DNA of 34,206 nucleotides from an uncultured Ignavibacteria bacterium (GCA_937930275.1 CALGLM010000329.1:1-34206); one strand, 5' to 3'; numbered from the stretch's first letter, positions 16,394-26,219 are shown. The notes: generated by a model not told the origin, from the sequence alone. A program made the numbers and translations.

Positions 16394-16921
16394 ATGCAAA
16401 ACAATTTTTTTGAAAAAATTAAAAGTAAAAACACTTTTCCTATAAAAGTAGGAGATTATAACTTTATAGATTCGGCACTTCTTGAAGACGGAGCTGTTCA
16501 AATTTATTATAGAAGCGAAAATTATGAATTCGGATATTTTACAATTACAATCTATAATTACGGAGTGCCTATTCCAAATAATTTGGATGATCCGAATTTA
16601 TTAACTGAATATGAGGCATGTAAAAATGTATTTACATTAATGGAAAAGAAGCAGTTATACAAAAGTGTTAAAATTATTATCGATGAACCTTTTTGTTTAA
16701 CCAATTCTAAAAATCCCGAGTTTTTAAGTTGTCTTCTATCATATCTTCATAAAGCGAAAAGCGGAGAATATTTTGATGAACTTTCCACTTTGTATTTGCG
16801 AGCGGATAACGGATACTTTCATAAAATAAGATTTTCTACTTTATTAAGTGAATTCGATAATAGTATCGATAAAATCGGAATATTTTTACAAGGTTGGTTA
16901 AATTTTATAAACAAATTGTGA
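16394..16921 (+). CDS. Hypothetical protein, 175 residues
   Basis: I do not recognise this family. It is soluble, with no signal peptide or membrane segment, rich in aromatic and acidic residues, and begins MQNNFFEKIKSKNTFPIKVG. The first half looks like alternating strands (QIYYRSENYEFGYFTITIYN); the second half looks more helical (LSCLLSYLHKAKSGEYFDEL) and ends FLQGWLNFINKL. GGAG sits 9 nt ahead of the ATG, and a strong hairpin terminator follows the stop, so it looks like a genuine monocistronic gene. It lies 187 bp after the arsenic permease and may or may not belong to that locus. No function is proposed. Confidence 0.7.
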   Translation: MQNNFFEKIKSKNTFPIKVGDYNFIDSALLEDGAVQIYYRSENYEFGYFTITIYNYGVPIPNNLDDPNLLTEYEACKNVFTLMEKKQLYKSVKIIIDEPFCLTNSKNPEFLSCLLSYLHKAKSGEYFDELSTLYLRADNGYFHKIRFSTLLSEFDNSIDKIGIFLQGWLNFINKL

Positions 16922-16928
16922 AAAATAA

Positions 16929-16957
16929 AAAGCCAAAAGAAATAACCTTTTGGCTTT
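16929..16957. terminator. Bidirectional intrinsic terminator
   Basis: AAAGCCAAAAG (16929-16939) and CTTTTGGCTTT (16947-16957) form a perfect 11-bp stem with a 7-nt loop. It lies between the convergent genes ending at 16921 and 16988. The A-run before it (16921-16931, broken by one T) serves as a U-tail on the minus strand. Confidence 0.85.
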
Positions 16958-16987
16958 CAAAATAAAACAAGCATAAAGTTTTGAACT

Positions 16988-18607
16988 TTAATCCAGCTTT
17001 GCTTTTACTTTATATATATTATCATTATTTAAGGTGATAAAGTTGATTTCGCCTGCTTTTTCATCATATAATTGATAGCCGCCGATCCAATTATATAATC
17101 TGCTTTCAGTACCGTCCACAACTAATTTTAAACCCTCATCTTCCGAAACTAATAGATATAAATGTTTATCATCGTTACTATATAAAGCAGTTTTTATATC
17201 GGTATATAGTTTACTTTCTTTACCGTTAATACAATACAACCGTTTATCTCCGGAAATAGCTCCGTAAACCAAATCTTTACCTGTATAACTAAAGAAATAG
17301 AATAATAAATCATCATATTCTTTTCCTTTTACACCGTCAGTTACCAAAAAAACCTTATTGTTTTGCTTTGCAGCATAAATTACTTTGTTATTTGCCGGAT
17401 TAAAGATCGGATAAAATACTTGATCATACACATCACCTTCTTTTTTGTTTATAACCATTGTCATTTTACCGTCAGGTTTGTAAGTAGCGTAAACAATAGT
17501 TTTTCCGTCAAAACTGAGATAAGGAAAAGATTCTGATTCGTGTGTACCGACTATTTCGCCATCATAATATATAGACCAGGTTCCTCCTTTTTTGGCTGCA
17601 AAAGTATAATGCTCACCGGTTGAATCGGTTATAAGAGAATTCTTCATAACTTCATCAAAAACACCAATTTGCTTTCCGTTATGTACAACATAATACTCGG
17701 TTACAACCGCAAAATTTCGTTTATAATCGTTATATTTATATTGTGCAGTGTAATAGTAATTTTTACCGTCTTTTGAAAGAATAGTAGTATCAACCGAACT
17801 ATATTTCCCTTCTTCAACATTATTTTTTACAAATACAGTGTGTAGATTTGAATCCTGAGCAACATAAATATAATTATTTCCTAAATAATCAAATTTTAAA
17901 CTATTTTCAATAATATCCGTAAATGGTTTCTGTTCAATTCCGTCAATAACCATCGCTTTTTTTACATCTTTATATACTGCATAACCGATTCTTTTGCCGT
18001 TTCCTGAAAATTTGAGATCTCCGGATAGCAATTCGTGTTTTTTTAATTCCTTTCCGTTAAGTACGGTATAAAGAATATTTTTTACAAAACCGGCATAAGC
18101 ATACGAGTTTCCTTCAGAGTTAAATATCGGATCACTTAGACTACTATATTTTTTCTCTTCTTTTGTATCATAAACAACAAATTGATTATTCTTTTCATAA
18201 ACAGTATATAAAAAGTGCTTAGAATCAGGACTGAAGACAGGACCATAATTAATTTCGGAATATAATTTGCCAAGTTTTCCGTCACAAACCACGGCGTTTT
18301 TATTCCCTTTAATAACTAAAGCACAATATCTTTTGCTGTCATTGCTAAATACAATTTTTCCGACATAGTCAAAAGCTTGACTTTTTTTATTATCTTCTAT
18401 TATGTAATATTTTTCATTTTGTTTTATTACATAAATTACTCTTTTACTATCGGGGCTTATAGTAAAAAGATCTTTTTGAAATTCATCCCAATTAACGTGT
18501 GTAATTAAAGTTTCGCTAAATTTTTCAGCCGAATCAGTCTGTGCAAAAACTGTGTTAACCAACATTGTAAATAAAGATACAAAAACTAATAACTTAAGTG
18601 TTTTCAT
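16988..18607 (-). CDS. Secreted WD40/PD40-like beta-propeller protein
   Basis: A 539-residue protein with a signal peptide (MKTLKLLVFVSLFTMLVNTV, then FAQ at the probable cleavage site). The rest is a series of short repeats of the form 'F-SxDSKR-Y---K--KYYIIEDNK' (for example SPDSKRVIYVIKQNEKYY, FSNDSKRYCALVI, SPDSKHFLYTVYEKN). These match TolB-like or PD40 propeller blades, with about ten repeats. It has no T9SS sorting domain and no lipobox, so it is probably periplasmic. Nothing points to a catalytic site, so a ligand- or partner-binding propeller is the best guess. It converges on the unknown gene at 16394 with a shared terminator; its upstream region is shared with the YfiR-domain kinase. 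Confidence 0.8.
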   Translation of the reverse strand: MKTLKLLVFVSLFTMLVNTVFAQTDSAEKFSETLITHVNWDEFQKDLFTISPDSKRVIYVIKQNEKYYIIEDNKKSQAFDYVGKIVFSNDSKRYCALVIKGNKNAVVCDGKLGKLYSEINYGPVFSPDSKHFLYTVYEKNNQFVVYDTKEEKKYSSLSDPIFNSEGNSYAYAGFVKNILYTVLNGKELKKHELLSGDLKFSGNGKRIGYAVYKDVKKAMVIDGIEQKPFTDIIENSLKFDYLGNNYIYVAQDSNLHTVFVKNNVEEGKYSSVDTTILSKDGKNYYYTAQYKYNDYKRNFAVVTEYYVVHNGKQIGVFDEVMKNSLITDSTGEHYTFAAKKGGTWSIYYDGEIVGTHESESFPYLSFDGKTIVYATYKPDGKMTMVINKKEGDVYDQVFYPIFNPANNKVIYAAKQNNKVFLVTDGVKGKEYDDLLFYFFSYTGKDLVYGAISGDKRLYCINGKESKLYTDIKTALYSNDDKHLYLLVSEDEGLKLVVDGTESRLYNWIGGYQLYDEKAGEINFITLNNDNIYKVKAKLD

Positions 18608-19070
18608 GAAGTGTCTAATAATGTTTAAAAATAAAATTGTAAAATTTAAACTAATAATTTAAATTTTTTTTACAAAATGTTTTTTTTAGTAAAAAAATGT
18701 TTATATTATATATTAAAAGGATAGTTAAACCGGTAAAAGATATGAGGTTTATTTAATATTAAGTATAATTAAAATTTTTATTATTAAGAACAAAAAATAA
18801 TTTTTAATAACTAACATTTTTGGGTTTTTTCTTGAGAAAATAATTGTTTTTGTTAATAATTATATTTTTTTTCGTAAATGGGGAAAATATTTACTTACGA
18901 ACAAGAATAACAGAGTACGGTTTATTTTGAGATATTTGTATAAATTTATGGCGTGGCATATTATGGCAGTCTATAAAAATATAATAACTGAGTGATTATT
19001 TATGATTCTGTAAAATTATATTACTAATTAATAAGAAGATCAATAAAACACAAAGCTTGGAGAAAACAAA
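18608..19070. other. 463-bp divergent intergenic region
   Basis: A very A/T-rich spacer between the propeller gene (minus) and the YfiR-domain kinase (plus). It holds one distinct dyad at 18871-18901, described separately, and the kinase ribosome site GGAG at about 19060. No coding frame, RNA gene or full promoter consensus was found. Runs of A and T make chance palindromes common. Confidence 0.4.
18871..18901. promoter_or_regulatory. Nested inverted repeat upstream of the YfiR-kinase operon
   Basis: Outer arms TTCGTAA (18871-18877) and TTACGAA (18895-18901) are perfect, and inner arms GTAAAT (18874-18879) and ATTTAC (18889-18894) are also perfect, in a slightly offset register around GGGGAAAAT. 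It is 169 bp ahead of the operon start. It could be an operator; no regulator is identified. Confidence 0.35.
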
Positions 19071-21017
19071 ATGTCTTTATTAAAAAATATATTTTTGTTT
19101 TTTAGTGCTTGTATTTTTATTTCTTCAAGTTTTGTACGGGCACAAAATATCGAGAAACATGAGGCAATAGCGGCATTCTTATATAACTTTGCAAAAAATA
19201 TTACATGGAAACAAGAAAGTAAAATATCATCATTTAATTTTATGATTTTTGGAAAAGATGAAGAACTTAATAATGAATTAATAAAACTTTCAAAAACTAA
19301 AAAAATTAGAGATAAGTCATTTTCTGTTTTTAGTTCGGATGATATAAATAAAGTTGCTGATGTACATTTAATATTTGTACCATTTGAAAATAGTGATAAA
19401 ATAGATGCAATTTTCGATAAAATTGAAGGGAAAAGTATCCTATTGGTTACTGACAGTTATTCGGAAAAAAAGGATATTATGATAAATTTTATTAATACGG
19501 AAAACGGGACTTTGCAGTTTGAAATAAATAACGCAAATATTCTAAATCAAGGTCTTAAGGTAAATGATGATATTATTTTATTGGGAGGAACTCAAGTTGA
19601 CGTAGCGGGATTGTATAGAAAAGGGCAACAAACTTTGCGTAATATGCAAAAAACGATTGATAGATTAAAAGAAGCAATTAAAAAATTAAATGATTTATCA
19701 AAGCGAAATAATGAGGAAATTCTAAAACAAAAAGATAGCCTAAATGAACAAAACAAGAAAATATTTGAACAAGATGAATTGTTTAAAAAACAAACCGGTT
19801 TATTGCAAAAATTAAATAATGAACTATTACAAAAAGAAAGTGATATTAAAGAAAAACAAAATATTTTATTTGCTCAAGAGCAAAAAATATTATTACAAAA
19901 TAAAAATATAGAAAAAGGTAAAAACGAGCTTTTAAGGCAACAGAATAAGATAAAACAACAAGATATTGAAATTAGATTAAAAAAAGAGCAATTGAAAACC
20001 AAAGAAACAAAATTAAACACACAAGAAAATCTTGTTTATTTTTTAACTATTGCTTCAATTTTGTTAATAAGTTTAATAGTTTCAATATATAGAAGCTATA
20101 GAATGCGCATTAGATTGACAAATGAGTTAGAACAAAAAGTAATTGAAAGAACAAACGATTTATCCAGTTCAAACGAAAAATTAATATTTGAGTTAAATGA
20201 AAGAAAAAAAGCAGAAGAAGAACTTAATAGATACAAAAACAATCTTGAAATAATGGTTGATGAGAGGACTAAGGAACTTGAAAGCGCAAAAGAAAAAGCG
20301 GAATCTGCTGATAGATTGAAATCGGCATTTTTGGCAACTATGTCGCATGAATTAAGAACTCCTTTAAATTCCATAATCGGGTTTACGGGTATATTAATGA
20401 AACAAATTGCAGGTCCGTTAAATGACGAACAGTTAAAACAACTTGGAATGGCTAAAGGAAGCGCCAAACATCTTCTTGATTTGATAAATGACGTATTGGA
20501 TATATCCAAAATAGAAGCAGGGGAGTTAGTTGTTTCATTTCAAGATTTTGATTTTACAAAATCACTTCAAAAAGTTGTTTTATCAGTACAACATATGGCG
20601 GTAAAAAAGAATTTAGAGCTTACCGTTCATATATCAGAAGAAATTTTAGTAATTGAAAGCGATAGTAGAAGAGTTGAACAAATCTTTTTAAATTTGATAA
20701 ATAATTCAATTAAGTTTACAGAGATAGGTTATGTAAAAGTTGAAAGTAAAATTGTAAATAATTTTATAGAAACCAGAATAATTGATTCCGGAATAGGGAT
20801 AAAAGAAGAGGATATGGACAAATTGTTTAAACCATTTAGTCAAGTTGATACCGGTATAACAAGAAACCATGAAGGAACCGGTTTAGGTTTATCTATTTGT
20901 CAACGACTTGTTACTAAATTAGGCGGAACGATTAGAGTAGAAAGTAAAATTGGGGTTGGCAGTACTTTTATTGTTTTACTTCCTATAAAACAAACAGAAA
21001 ATAACTTGAAGGTGTAA
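19071..21017 (+). CDS. Histidine kinase with periplasmic YfiR-like (DUF4154) sensor domain
   Basis: A 648-residue membrane sensor. A signal peptide or N-terminal anchor (about 1-24) is followed by a YfiR-like domain (about 27-172), recognised by EAIAAFLYNFAKNITW at its start and GLKVNDDIILLGG at its end. A long coiled coil (about 185-315), one membrane helix (about 321-343), a second coiled coil, HisKA with His426 in MSHELRTPLNS, and HATPase_c with N box from N541, DSGIGI and GTGLGLSICQRL complete it. In Pseudomonas a free YfiR controls a diguanylate cyclase; here the domain is fused to a kinase, a combination known in Bacteroidota. GGAG precedes the ATG. The next gene starts one base after the stop. 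Confidence 0.9.
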   Translation: MSLLKNIFLFFSACIFISSSFVRAQNIEKHEAIAAFLYNFAKNITWKQESKISSFNFMIFGKDEELNNELIKLSKTKKIRDKSFSVFSSDDINKVADVHLIFVPFENSDKIDAIFDKIEGKSILLVTDSYSEKKDIMINFINTENGTLQFEINNANILNQGLKVNDDIILLGGTQVDVAGLYRKGQQTLRNMQKTIDRLKEAIKKLNDLSKRNNEEILKQKDSLNEQNKKIFEQDELFKKQTGLLQKLNNELLQKESDIKEKQNILFAQEQKILLQNKNIEKGKNELLRQQNKIKQQDIEIRLKKEQLKTKETKLNTQENLVYFLTIASILLISLIVSIYRSYRMRIRLTNELEQKVIERTNDLSSSNEKLIFELNERKKAEEELNRYKNNLEIMVDERTKELESAKEKAESADRLKSAFLATMSHELRTPLNSIIGFTGILMKQIAGPLNDEQLKQLGMAKGSAKHLLDLINDVLDISKIEAGELVVSFQDFDFTKSLQKVVLSVQHMAVKKNLELTVHISEEILVIESDSRRVEQIFLNLINNSIKFTEIGYVKVESKIVNNFIETRIIDSGIGIKEEDMDKLFKPFSQVDTGITRNHEGTGLGLSICQRLVTKLGGTIRVESKIGVGSTFIVLLPIKQTENNLKV

Positions 21018-21018
21018 T

Positions 21019-21399
21019 ATGAAGACAAAAATATTGATAATTGAAGATAACGAACAAAATATGTATATGCTAACATTTTTGTTGGAAAGTAGTGATTATG
21101 CGATTTTGCAAGCGTTTAACGGACCAGAAGGAATTAAAATGGCTATTGATAGTAACCCTGATATAATACTTTTGGATATTCAATTACCCGAAATGGACGG
21201 CTATACGGTTGCAAGAAAAATTAGGGAAAATGAGAATTTAACAAAAACTCCGATAATTGCCGTTACTTCGTATGCAATGCCCGGAGATAGAGAAAAAGTT
21301 ATGGAAGCCGGGGCTACAGGATACATTGAAAAACCAATAGACCCAGATACGTTTATTAATCAAATGAATTCATTTTTGCCCGATGAATTAATAAAATAA
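21019..21399 (+). CDS. Single-domain response regulator (CheY/DivK-like)
   Basis: The 126 residues are one receiver domain: acidic pair in LIIEDNEQN, phospho-acceptor Asp53 in LLDIQLPEMDGY, conserved Thr/Ser in IAVTSYAM, and Lys in IEKPIDPD. No output domain is attached, so it can act only by protein contact or as a phosphate shuttle. It starts one base after the YfiR-domain kinase and is 16 bp ahead of the hybrid kinase, so it is the natural bridge between the two. Confidence 0.95.
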   Translation: MKTKILIIEDNEQNMYMLTFLLESSDYAILQAFNGPEGIKMAIDSNPDIILLDIQLPEMDGYTVARKIRENENLTKTPIIAVTSYAMPGDREKVMEAGATGYIEKPIDPDTFINQMNSFLPDELIK

Positions 21400-21415
21400 A
21401 GAAAGGATTTTTTTT

Positions 21416-23491
21416 ATGCAAATTTTAATTGTTGACGATAAAGTTGAGAACCTGTATTTCTTAGAAGTTTTATTAAAAGGATACGGCTATAATGTTGTTT
21501 CGGCAAAAAACGGCGCAGAAGCACTTGGGTTCATTTCTAAATCTAAACCGGATTTAATTATTTCGGATATTCTTATGCCGGTAATGGATGGTTATTCGTT
21601 ATGTATGGAATGTAAAAAAAATGAGGGAATTAAAAATATTCCTTTTATTTTTTATACTGCTACATATACAGATCCAAAAGATGAGGAATTTGCATTAAGT
21701 TTAGGTGCAGATCGATTTTGGCTAAAACCGATTGATCCGGACGTTTTGATTGAAGAAATAGAAACAATTTTAAGTTCCGCAGAAAAAAGAACAAGCGCAG
21801 GCAGTGACGAAAAAATATATGATGAACATATTGTATTAAAAGAATATAACGAAGCGTTGATAAGGAAACTTGAAGATAAAATGGCTGATTCCGAACGTTC
21901 GGAAAAAGAGCTTTTATTAAAAAATGTTGCGCTTGAAAAAGAAATTGAAGAAAGAAAACGAGCACAAAGAATTATTAAAGAATATTCAGCTAATTTAGAT
22001 TCTTTAATTAATAATAGAAACGAGCTTATATGGTCAATCAATAATGACTTGAAAATTATTATTGCTAATACATTATATAAGCAATTTTGTAAAGAAATAT
22101 ATTTATGTGAAGTTAAAGAAGATAGTAATGCTTTAGAAATTTTTAACGAAGAAGATAAAAAATTTTGGCAGGATAAATATTCAATAACCCTAAGAGGAAA
22201 GCGTACTTGGTTTGAGTTTATAATTGAAAAGAACAGCAAATTAGACTATTATGAAGTATTTCTTAATCCGATTTATTCCAACGGGGCAATAACAGGTCTT
22301 TCGGCAATAGGACATAATATAACCGAGAGAAAACATGCCGAAATAGAATTAAAAGCTGCTAAAGAAAAAGCTGAAGAGATAAATAGATTAAAATCCAGCA
22401 TTTTGGCAAATATGAGTCATGAGCTTAGAACACCTTTAATGGGAATTTTAGGTTATGCAGATATACTTTTAGATGAGATTCAAAACATCGAACAAAAAAA
22501 GATGTTAAAAGATATAATGGATTCCGGTAAGAGGTTGAGCGAAACTTTGCAGTTAATATTAGATTTAGCAAATACTGAAGCCAAACAAATTAAAAAGAAT
22601 GAAAAAGCTGTTGATTTAGATGATATTATTAAGCTTTGTATTAAAAGAAATGAAGATCTATCTTTGAAAAAGAATATTTCTGTTAAATATTACAATAAAT
22701 CAATTTCAGCATTGCTTGATGAAAGATTATTGTGTAGAATTTTAGATAATATCTTAAATAATGCAATAAAATATACAAATAAAGGTGATGTTAAAATTGA
22801 AACAGGCGAAGAGATTATTGATAATCTTAGATATGTTTATATTAAAGTATCCGATACCGGAATAGGCATTAGCGAAAAAGAACAAGAAATTATATTTGAT
22901 GAGTTTAGACAAGCAAGTGAGGGCTGGAGTAGAAATTTTGAAGGTACTGGGTTAGGATTAACAATTGCGAAAAAAATGACCGAAATAATGGGGGGCTTAA
23001 TATCCGTTGAAAGCGAAATAAATAAAGGTTCTACATTTATTGTCAAAATTCCGGCTGCAGTGTTTAATAAAGAAATTGCCGAAAATGTGACACAAGTTAA
23101 TAAATTTTTATTTAGTAACGAAAAAAATAAAAAAATATTATATGTAGAAGATGAAGAGATAAATAGAAGTTTAATTAAAGCCTATTTAAGTAAAAATTAC
23201 TTTATTGATACTGTTTCAAACGGATTAGAAGCTTTAAATATTTGTGATTTAAATAATTACGATTTAATACTTATGGATATTAACTTAGGGAACGGGATGA
23301 ACGGTTTAGAAGTTACAGCAAAATTGAGAGAACATCCCAATTATATAAAAACACCTATCATTGCGGTAACCGCATACACAATGATAGGTGATAGGGAAGA
23401 GTTTTTATCAAAAGGTTGTTCTCATTACTTGGCAAAACCATTTAATAGGAGGTCGTTATTAAATTTGCTTACCGAAATATTAAATAATTAA
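21416..23491 (+). CDS. Hybrid kinase: REC-PAS-HisKA-HATPase-REC
   Basis: A 691-residue soluble protein. The N-terminal receiver has Asp51 in ISDILMPVMDGY. A coiled coil (about 135-190) and one PAS domain (about 195-310) follow, then HisKA with His335 in MSHELRTPLMG, and HATPase_c with N box from N445 and DTGIGI. The C-terminal receiver (about 570-691) has Asp621 in LMDINLGNGMNG. Having receivers at both ends suits a phosphorelay that is switched by the N-terminal receiver. The kinase-REC half resembles that of the membrane hybrid kinase at 3392, including the motif DINLG-G-NG in place of the usual MP-MDG. AAAGGA precedes its ATG. It is the last gene of the operon and converges on the DUF5916 gene, 21 bp away. 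Confidence 0.92.
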   Translation: MQILIVDDKVENLYFLEVLLKGYGYNVVSAKNGAEALGFISKSKPDLIISDILMPVMDGYSLCMECKKNEGIKNIPFIFYTATYTDPKDEEFALSLGADRFWLKPIDPDVLIEEIETILSSAEKRTSAGSDEKIYDEHIVLKEYNEALIRKLEDKMADSERSEKELLLKNVALEKEIEERKRAQRIIKEYSANLDSLINNRNELIWSINNDLKIIIANTLYKQFCKEIYLCEVKEDSNALEIFNEEDKKFWQDKYSITLRGKRTWFEFIIEKNSKLDYYEVFLNPIYSNGAITGLSAIGHNITERKHAEIELKAAKEKAEEINRLKSSILANMSHELRTPLMGILGYADILLDEIQNIEQKKMLKDIMDSGKRLSETLQLILDLANTEAKQIKKNEKAVDLDDIIKLCIKRNEDLSLKKNISVKYYNKSISALLDERLLCRILDNILNNAIKYTNKGDVKIETGEEIIDNLRYVYIKVSDTGIGISEKEQEIIFDEFRQASEGWSRNFEGTGLGLTIAKKMTEIMGGLISVESEINKGSTFIVKIPAAVFNKEIAENVTQVNKFLFSNEKNKKILYVEDEEINRSLIKAYLSKNYFIDTVSNGLEALNICDLNNYDLILMDINLGNGMNGLEVTAKLREHPNYIKTPIIAVTAYTMIGDREEFLSKGCSHYLAKPFNRRSLLNLLTEILNN

Positions 23492-23512
23492 TTAAATTAT
23501 TTTTAGGGTGAA

Positions 23513-26176
23513 TTATAACCAATAACTAATTTTTATCATAAATATATTATCCGGTTTTATGCTCATCATAGTATCGAACGAGTGACCCATTTCAAAATCA
23601 CCCGTAGATTCAATATTTTCTCTGCTTTGTGTCCAAACAAAATAAAGAGTACTACCGGGTAAATATTCCCAGCGTAAAACGGCACTTCCACGTAAAGAAA
23701 TGTAATTAAAATTTGGGTCTCCGATAGTTTTAGGGTTGCTTGGTCCCTCTCCGTCAGCATCAAGTGTATAAATAGAATAACCTGATTCAAAGGTCGTTTT
23801 AATTAGAGAAGAACCTTGTTCACCGTATTTCATAAAATTATAAGATTTGGGATGTTTTAGTACCTTAAAATTATCATACTTACCTGCAGCTATTAAGGGT
23901 TGTAAATATACTTGTAAGCTTAAATCTGATGTGATAATCCAATCAGCCCGAACTTCGGCAACAACCGTGTTTTGCTTTAAATTAGCAAAAACATAGCGCC
24001 TTTTATAAGTTTCGGTTGCAGTATTATCAGAATATGATGTTAACCATTGTGCGTTGTAATTTTCTGCAATTATTTCCGGGTTAAATTGTAGAGTTAAGGT
24101 TGGAGTAACTTTAAACTCAAAACCGGTATAAAAATCTATAGTTTTTGAATCTTCACCGTTGCGGTATAGTCCGCCGAAAGAAATTACCCACCAAAGCCTA
24201 TTATCTGAATAAGCATTAAAACTTGCAGCTCGGGAAATCGGATTTCTTGTTAAAGGTCCGCCGCGAGTTTTACGAGCATTATAAGTAGCCGGTGAATAAC
24301 TAATATTAAAGTTTGCTCCGTATAAATCAGGAAGAGTAATATACGATCCAAAATTATAACTATTGGCAGTAATATTACCGCCAAAATCATAATTTGCATA
24401 TGTGGCAAGCGTAAAACCGGCATTTTGGTAATACTTAGTAGGAGTATTAAATCTATATCCGGTATAAATATGTGCATTAATTAAATCACTGAACGAGTTA
24501 AAACCCAAATCGTTTATCTCAAACTTTGGACTTACAAATCCGATTGCAGAATTCAAAACAAAAGCTCCACGATTTTTATTAAGGACTAAACGCCCCGAAA
24601 AACCGGTTAGCGAAGTAGCATTAGTATCCACATTTAAATGAGTAGCATCAGGACGTTGGAAATAATGACCGGCGTTTTGTTGTACAGCAATAATTCTATT
24701 TTTATCTCCGCTAATTCTACTTAAAGCACCCCATCCGGAAAGCACATATGTACCGTCTTCGGTTAAATTCGTCCAACCGTCTGCAGCAACTACTAAAGCA
24801 TCTTTATTAATAAAGCTTTGTAATCTATCATCTTTAAAAAATCTATTCGTAAAAGTTGAAAGAATACCAAATCCTTGTTTACGGCTATTAAAATCTTTTT
24901 GGATTCTTAATACCCCGTAATAAGTTAATGGTTCAAGTTCGATATCAGAGCGAATTTTGTTCAATTCAATGTCGGCAAATTCCCGCTTTGTAACAGCGTG
25001 TATTGTACCAATTCTCCAGTCATCAAAAACTTTGCCCGTTATTTTTGCAGCGCCTAAAATATGTGTACCGTTAGGAACGTCTGCATAATCATAATTAGGG
25101 AGCATCCCTTGAGGGGCTCGACCTATTCTTCTACTATAAAAAATATTAGGTAATGACCATGCATAATTTACGTTATTATTAATTCCGCCTCTACCAAATT
25201 GAAATACAGTTACACCTTCAGTAAAAAAAGGGCGTTTTTCTTCAAAAGCCGATTCAACATCGGTTAAATTAACAACTGCAGGATCTACTTCAACTTGTCC
25301 AAAATCCGGATTTATAGTACCGTTTAACATTAAACTACTTCCTAAGCCGGCTTTAATATCTACACCAATTCCCGGTTCATATTTTTTACCCGGATTAAAA
25401 GGATCACTCGGGTCGTTTCCTACGTATTCGGCTTTTCCGGTAATATATGGTAATAATTCAAAGCCTCTGGATGTTTTTATTCCGTTTAAACCAATAAGAA
25501 CGGGAAATCGAGATGTAAATCCCGCTTCATTACGAGGAGTAAAAGCAAGCATATCGGTTTCGGCGTTTCTGCTAATAAATCTTTCCACATTTATTCCCCA
25601 ATTTTGGATTTCTGAATCCTTAAATCTTATTTGAGAATATGGAATTTTCATTTCAATATACCAACCTTTCTCGTCAATTCTTGCTTTACCTTCCCAAACT
25701 GCATCCCAAGTTAAATCATTTGGTTGTTTAGTATCGTTTTCAATAAGTCCGTCCGCAATTCCGCCTGCTGCCGAAACATAGAAAAAATAGCCGTTTCTTT
25801 TATCACCGAAAGGGTCAAGATATAAAACACAACCGTCAGAAGGGTCTCCCCAAATAAAGTCTCTTCTCACAAGTCGCGCTATAATAGAATCAGGATGAGA
25901 ATCATAATATTTCGCCGCAAAGTAAAAAGCTTCGTCATCATATGTAACCCACATCTCTGAAAATTGCGTGGGATTAACTCCTTGAACCGGATCTTGCTGA
26001 ATTAGTCCTGTAAATCCTTTACTTTGCCAAACACTTTCTGTAAGAAAGGCATCAATAGTTATTTTTTCGTTAGTTTTAGAAATTTTAACATTTTTGATAA
26101 AATTTAATTCTTCTGCTTTAGTAATGCTTACATTAGTATAAAGTATTACTATGCAAAACAGTAAATAGTTTTTCAT
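23513..26176 (-). CDS. DUF5916 protein with N-terminal CBM9-like domain, probable outer-membrane barrel
   Basis: An 887-residue exported protein with a signal peptide (about 1-21). The N-terminal part (about 35-220) is carbohydrate-binding-family-9-like: IDAFLTESVWQSKGF, then MWVTYDDEAFYFAAKYYD. The DUF5916 part follows with its typical segments GINVERFISRNAE and LNGTINPDFGQVEVDPAVVN, then EEKRPFFTEG. The rest alternates amphipathic strands and ends in KISYWL, a terminal aromatic typical of outer-membrane barrels. Family members are often annotated only by DUF and are common in Bacteroidota and relatives; the function is unknown. AGGGG lies ahead of the ATG. A 16-bp palindrome lies 43 bp upstream. 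Confidence 0.88.
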   Translation of the reverse strand: MKNYLLFCIVILYTNVSITKAEELNFIKNVKISKTNEKITIDAFLTESVWQSKGFTGLIQQDPVQGVNPTQFSEMWVTYDDEAFYFAAKYYDSHPDSIIARLVRRDFIWGDPSDGCVLYLDPFGDKRNGYFFYVSAAGGIADGLIENDTKQPNDLTWDAVWEGKARIDEKGWYIEMKIPYSQIRFKDSEIQNWGINVERFISRNAETDMLAFTPRNEAGFTSRFPVLIGLNGIKTSRGFELLPYITGKAEYVGNDPSDPFNPGKKYEPGIGVDIKAGLGSSLMLNGTINPDFGQVEVDPAVVNLTDVESAFEEKRPFFTEGVTVFQFGRGGINNNVNYAWSLPNIFYSRRIGRAPQGMLPNYDYADVPNGTHILGAAKITGKVFDDWRIGTIHAVTKREFADIELNKIRSDIELEPLTYYGVLRIQKDFNSRKQGFGILSTFTNRFFKDDRLQSFINKDALVVAADGWTNLTEDGTYVLSGWGALSRISGDKNRIIAVQQNAGHYFQRPDATHLNVDTNATSLTGFSGRLVLNKNRGAFVLNSAIGFVSPKFEINDLGFNSFSDLINAHIYTGYRFNTPTKYYQNAGFTLATYANYDFGGNITANSYNFGSYITLPDLYGANFNISYSPATYNARKTRGGPLTRNPISRAASFNAYSDNRLWWVISFGGLYRNGEDSKTIDFYTGFEFKVTPTLTLQFNPEIIAENYNAQWLTSYSDNTATETYKRRYVFANLKQNTVVAEVRADWIITSDLSLQVYLQPLIAAGKYDNFKVLKHPKSYNFMKYGEQGSSLIKTTFESGYSIYTLDADGEGPSNPKTIGDPNFNYISLRGSAVLRWEYLPGSTLYFVWTQSRENIESTGDFEMGHSFDTMMSIKPDNIFMIKISYWL

Positions 26177-26219
26177 ATTTTACCCCTAAAATATTTAGTT
26201 TATTTTTCTGGTTTTTTAA

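Noticed and set aside
21652..22239. 195-codon minus-strand frame inside the hybrid kinase
   Set aside because: Antisense shadow of a well-supported gene; low-complexity serine/leucine protein without a ribosome site or known domain.
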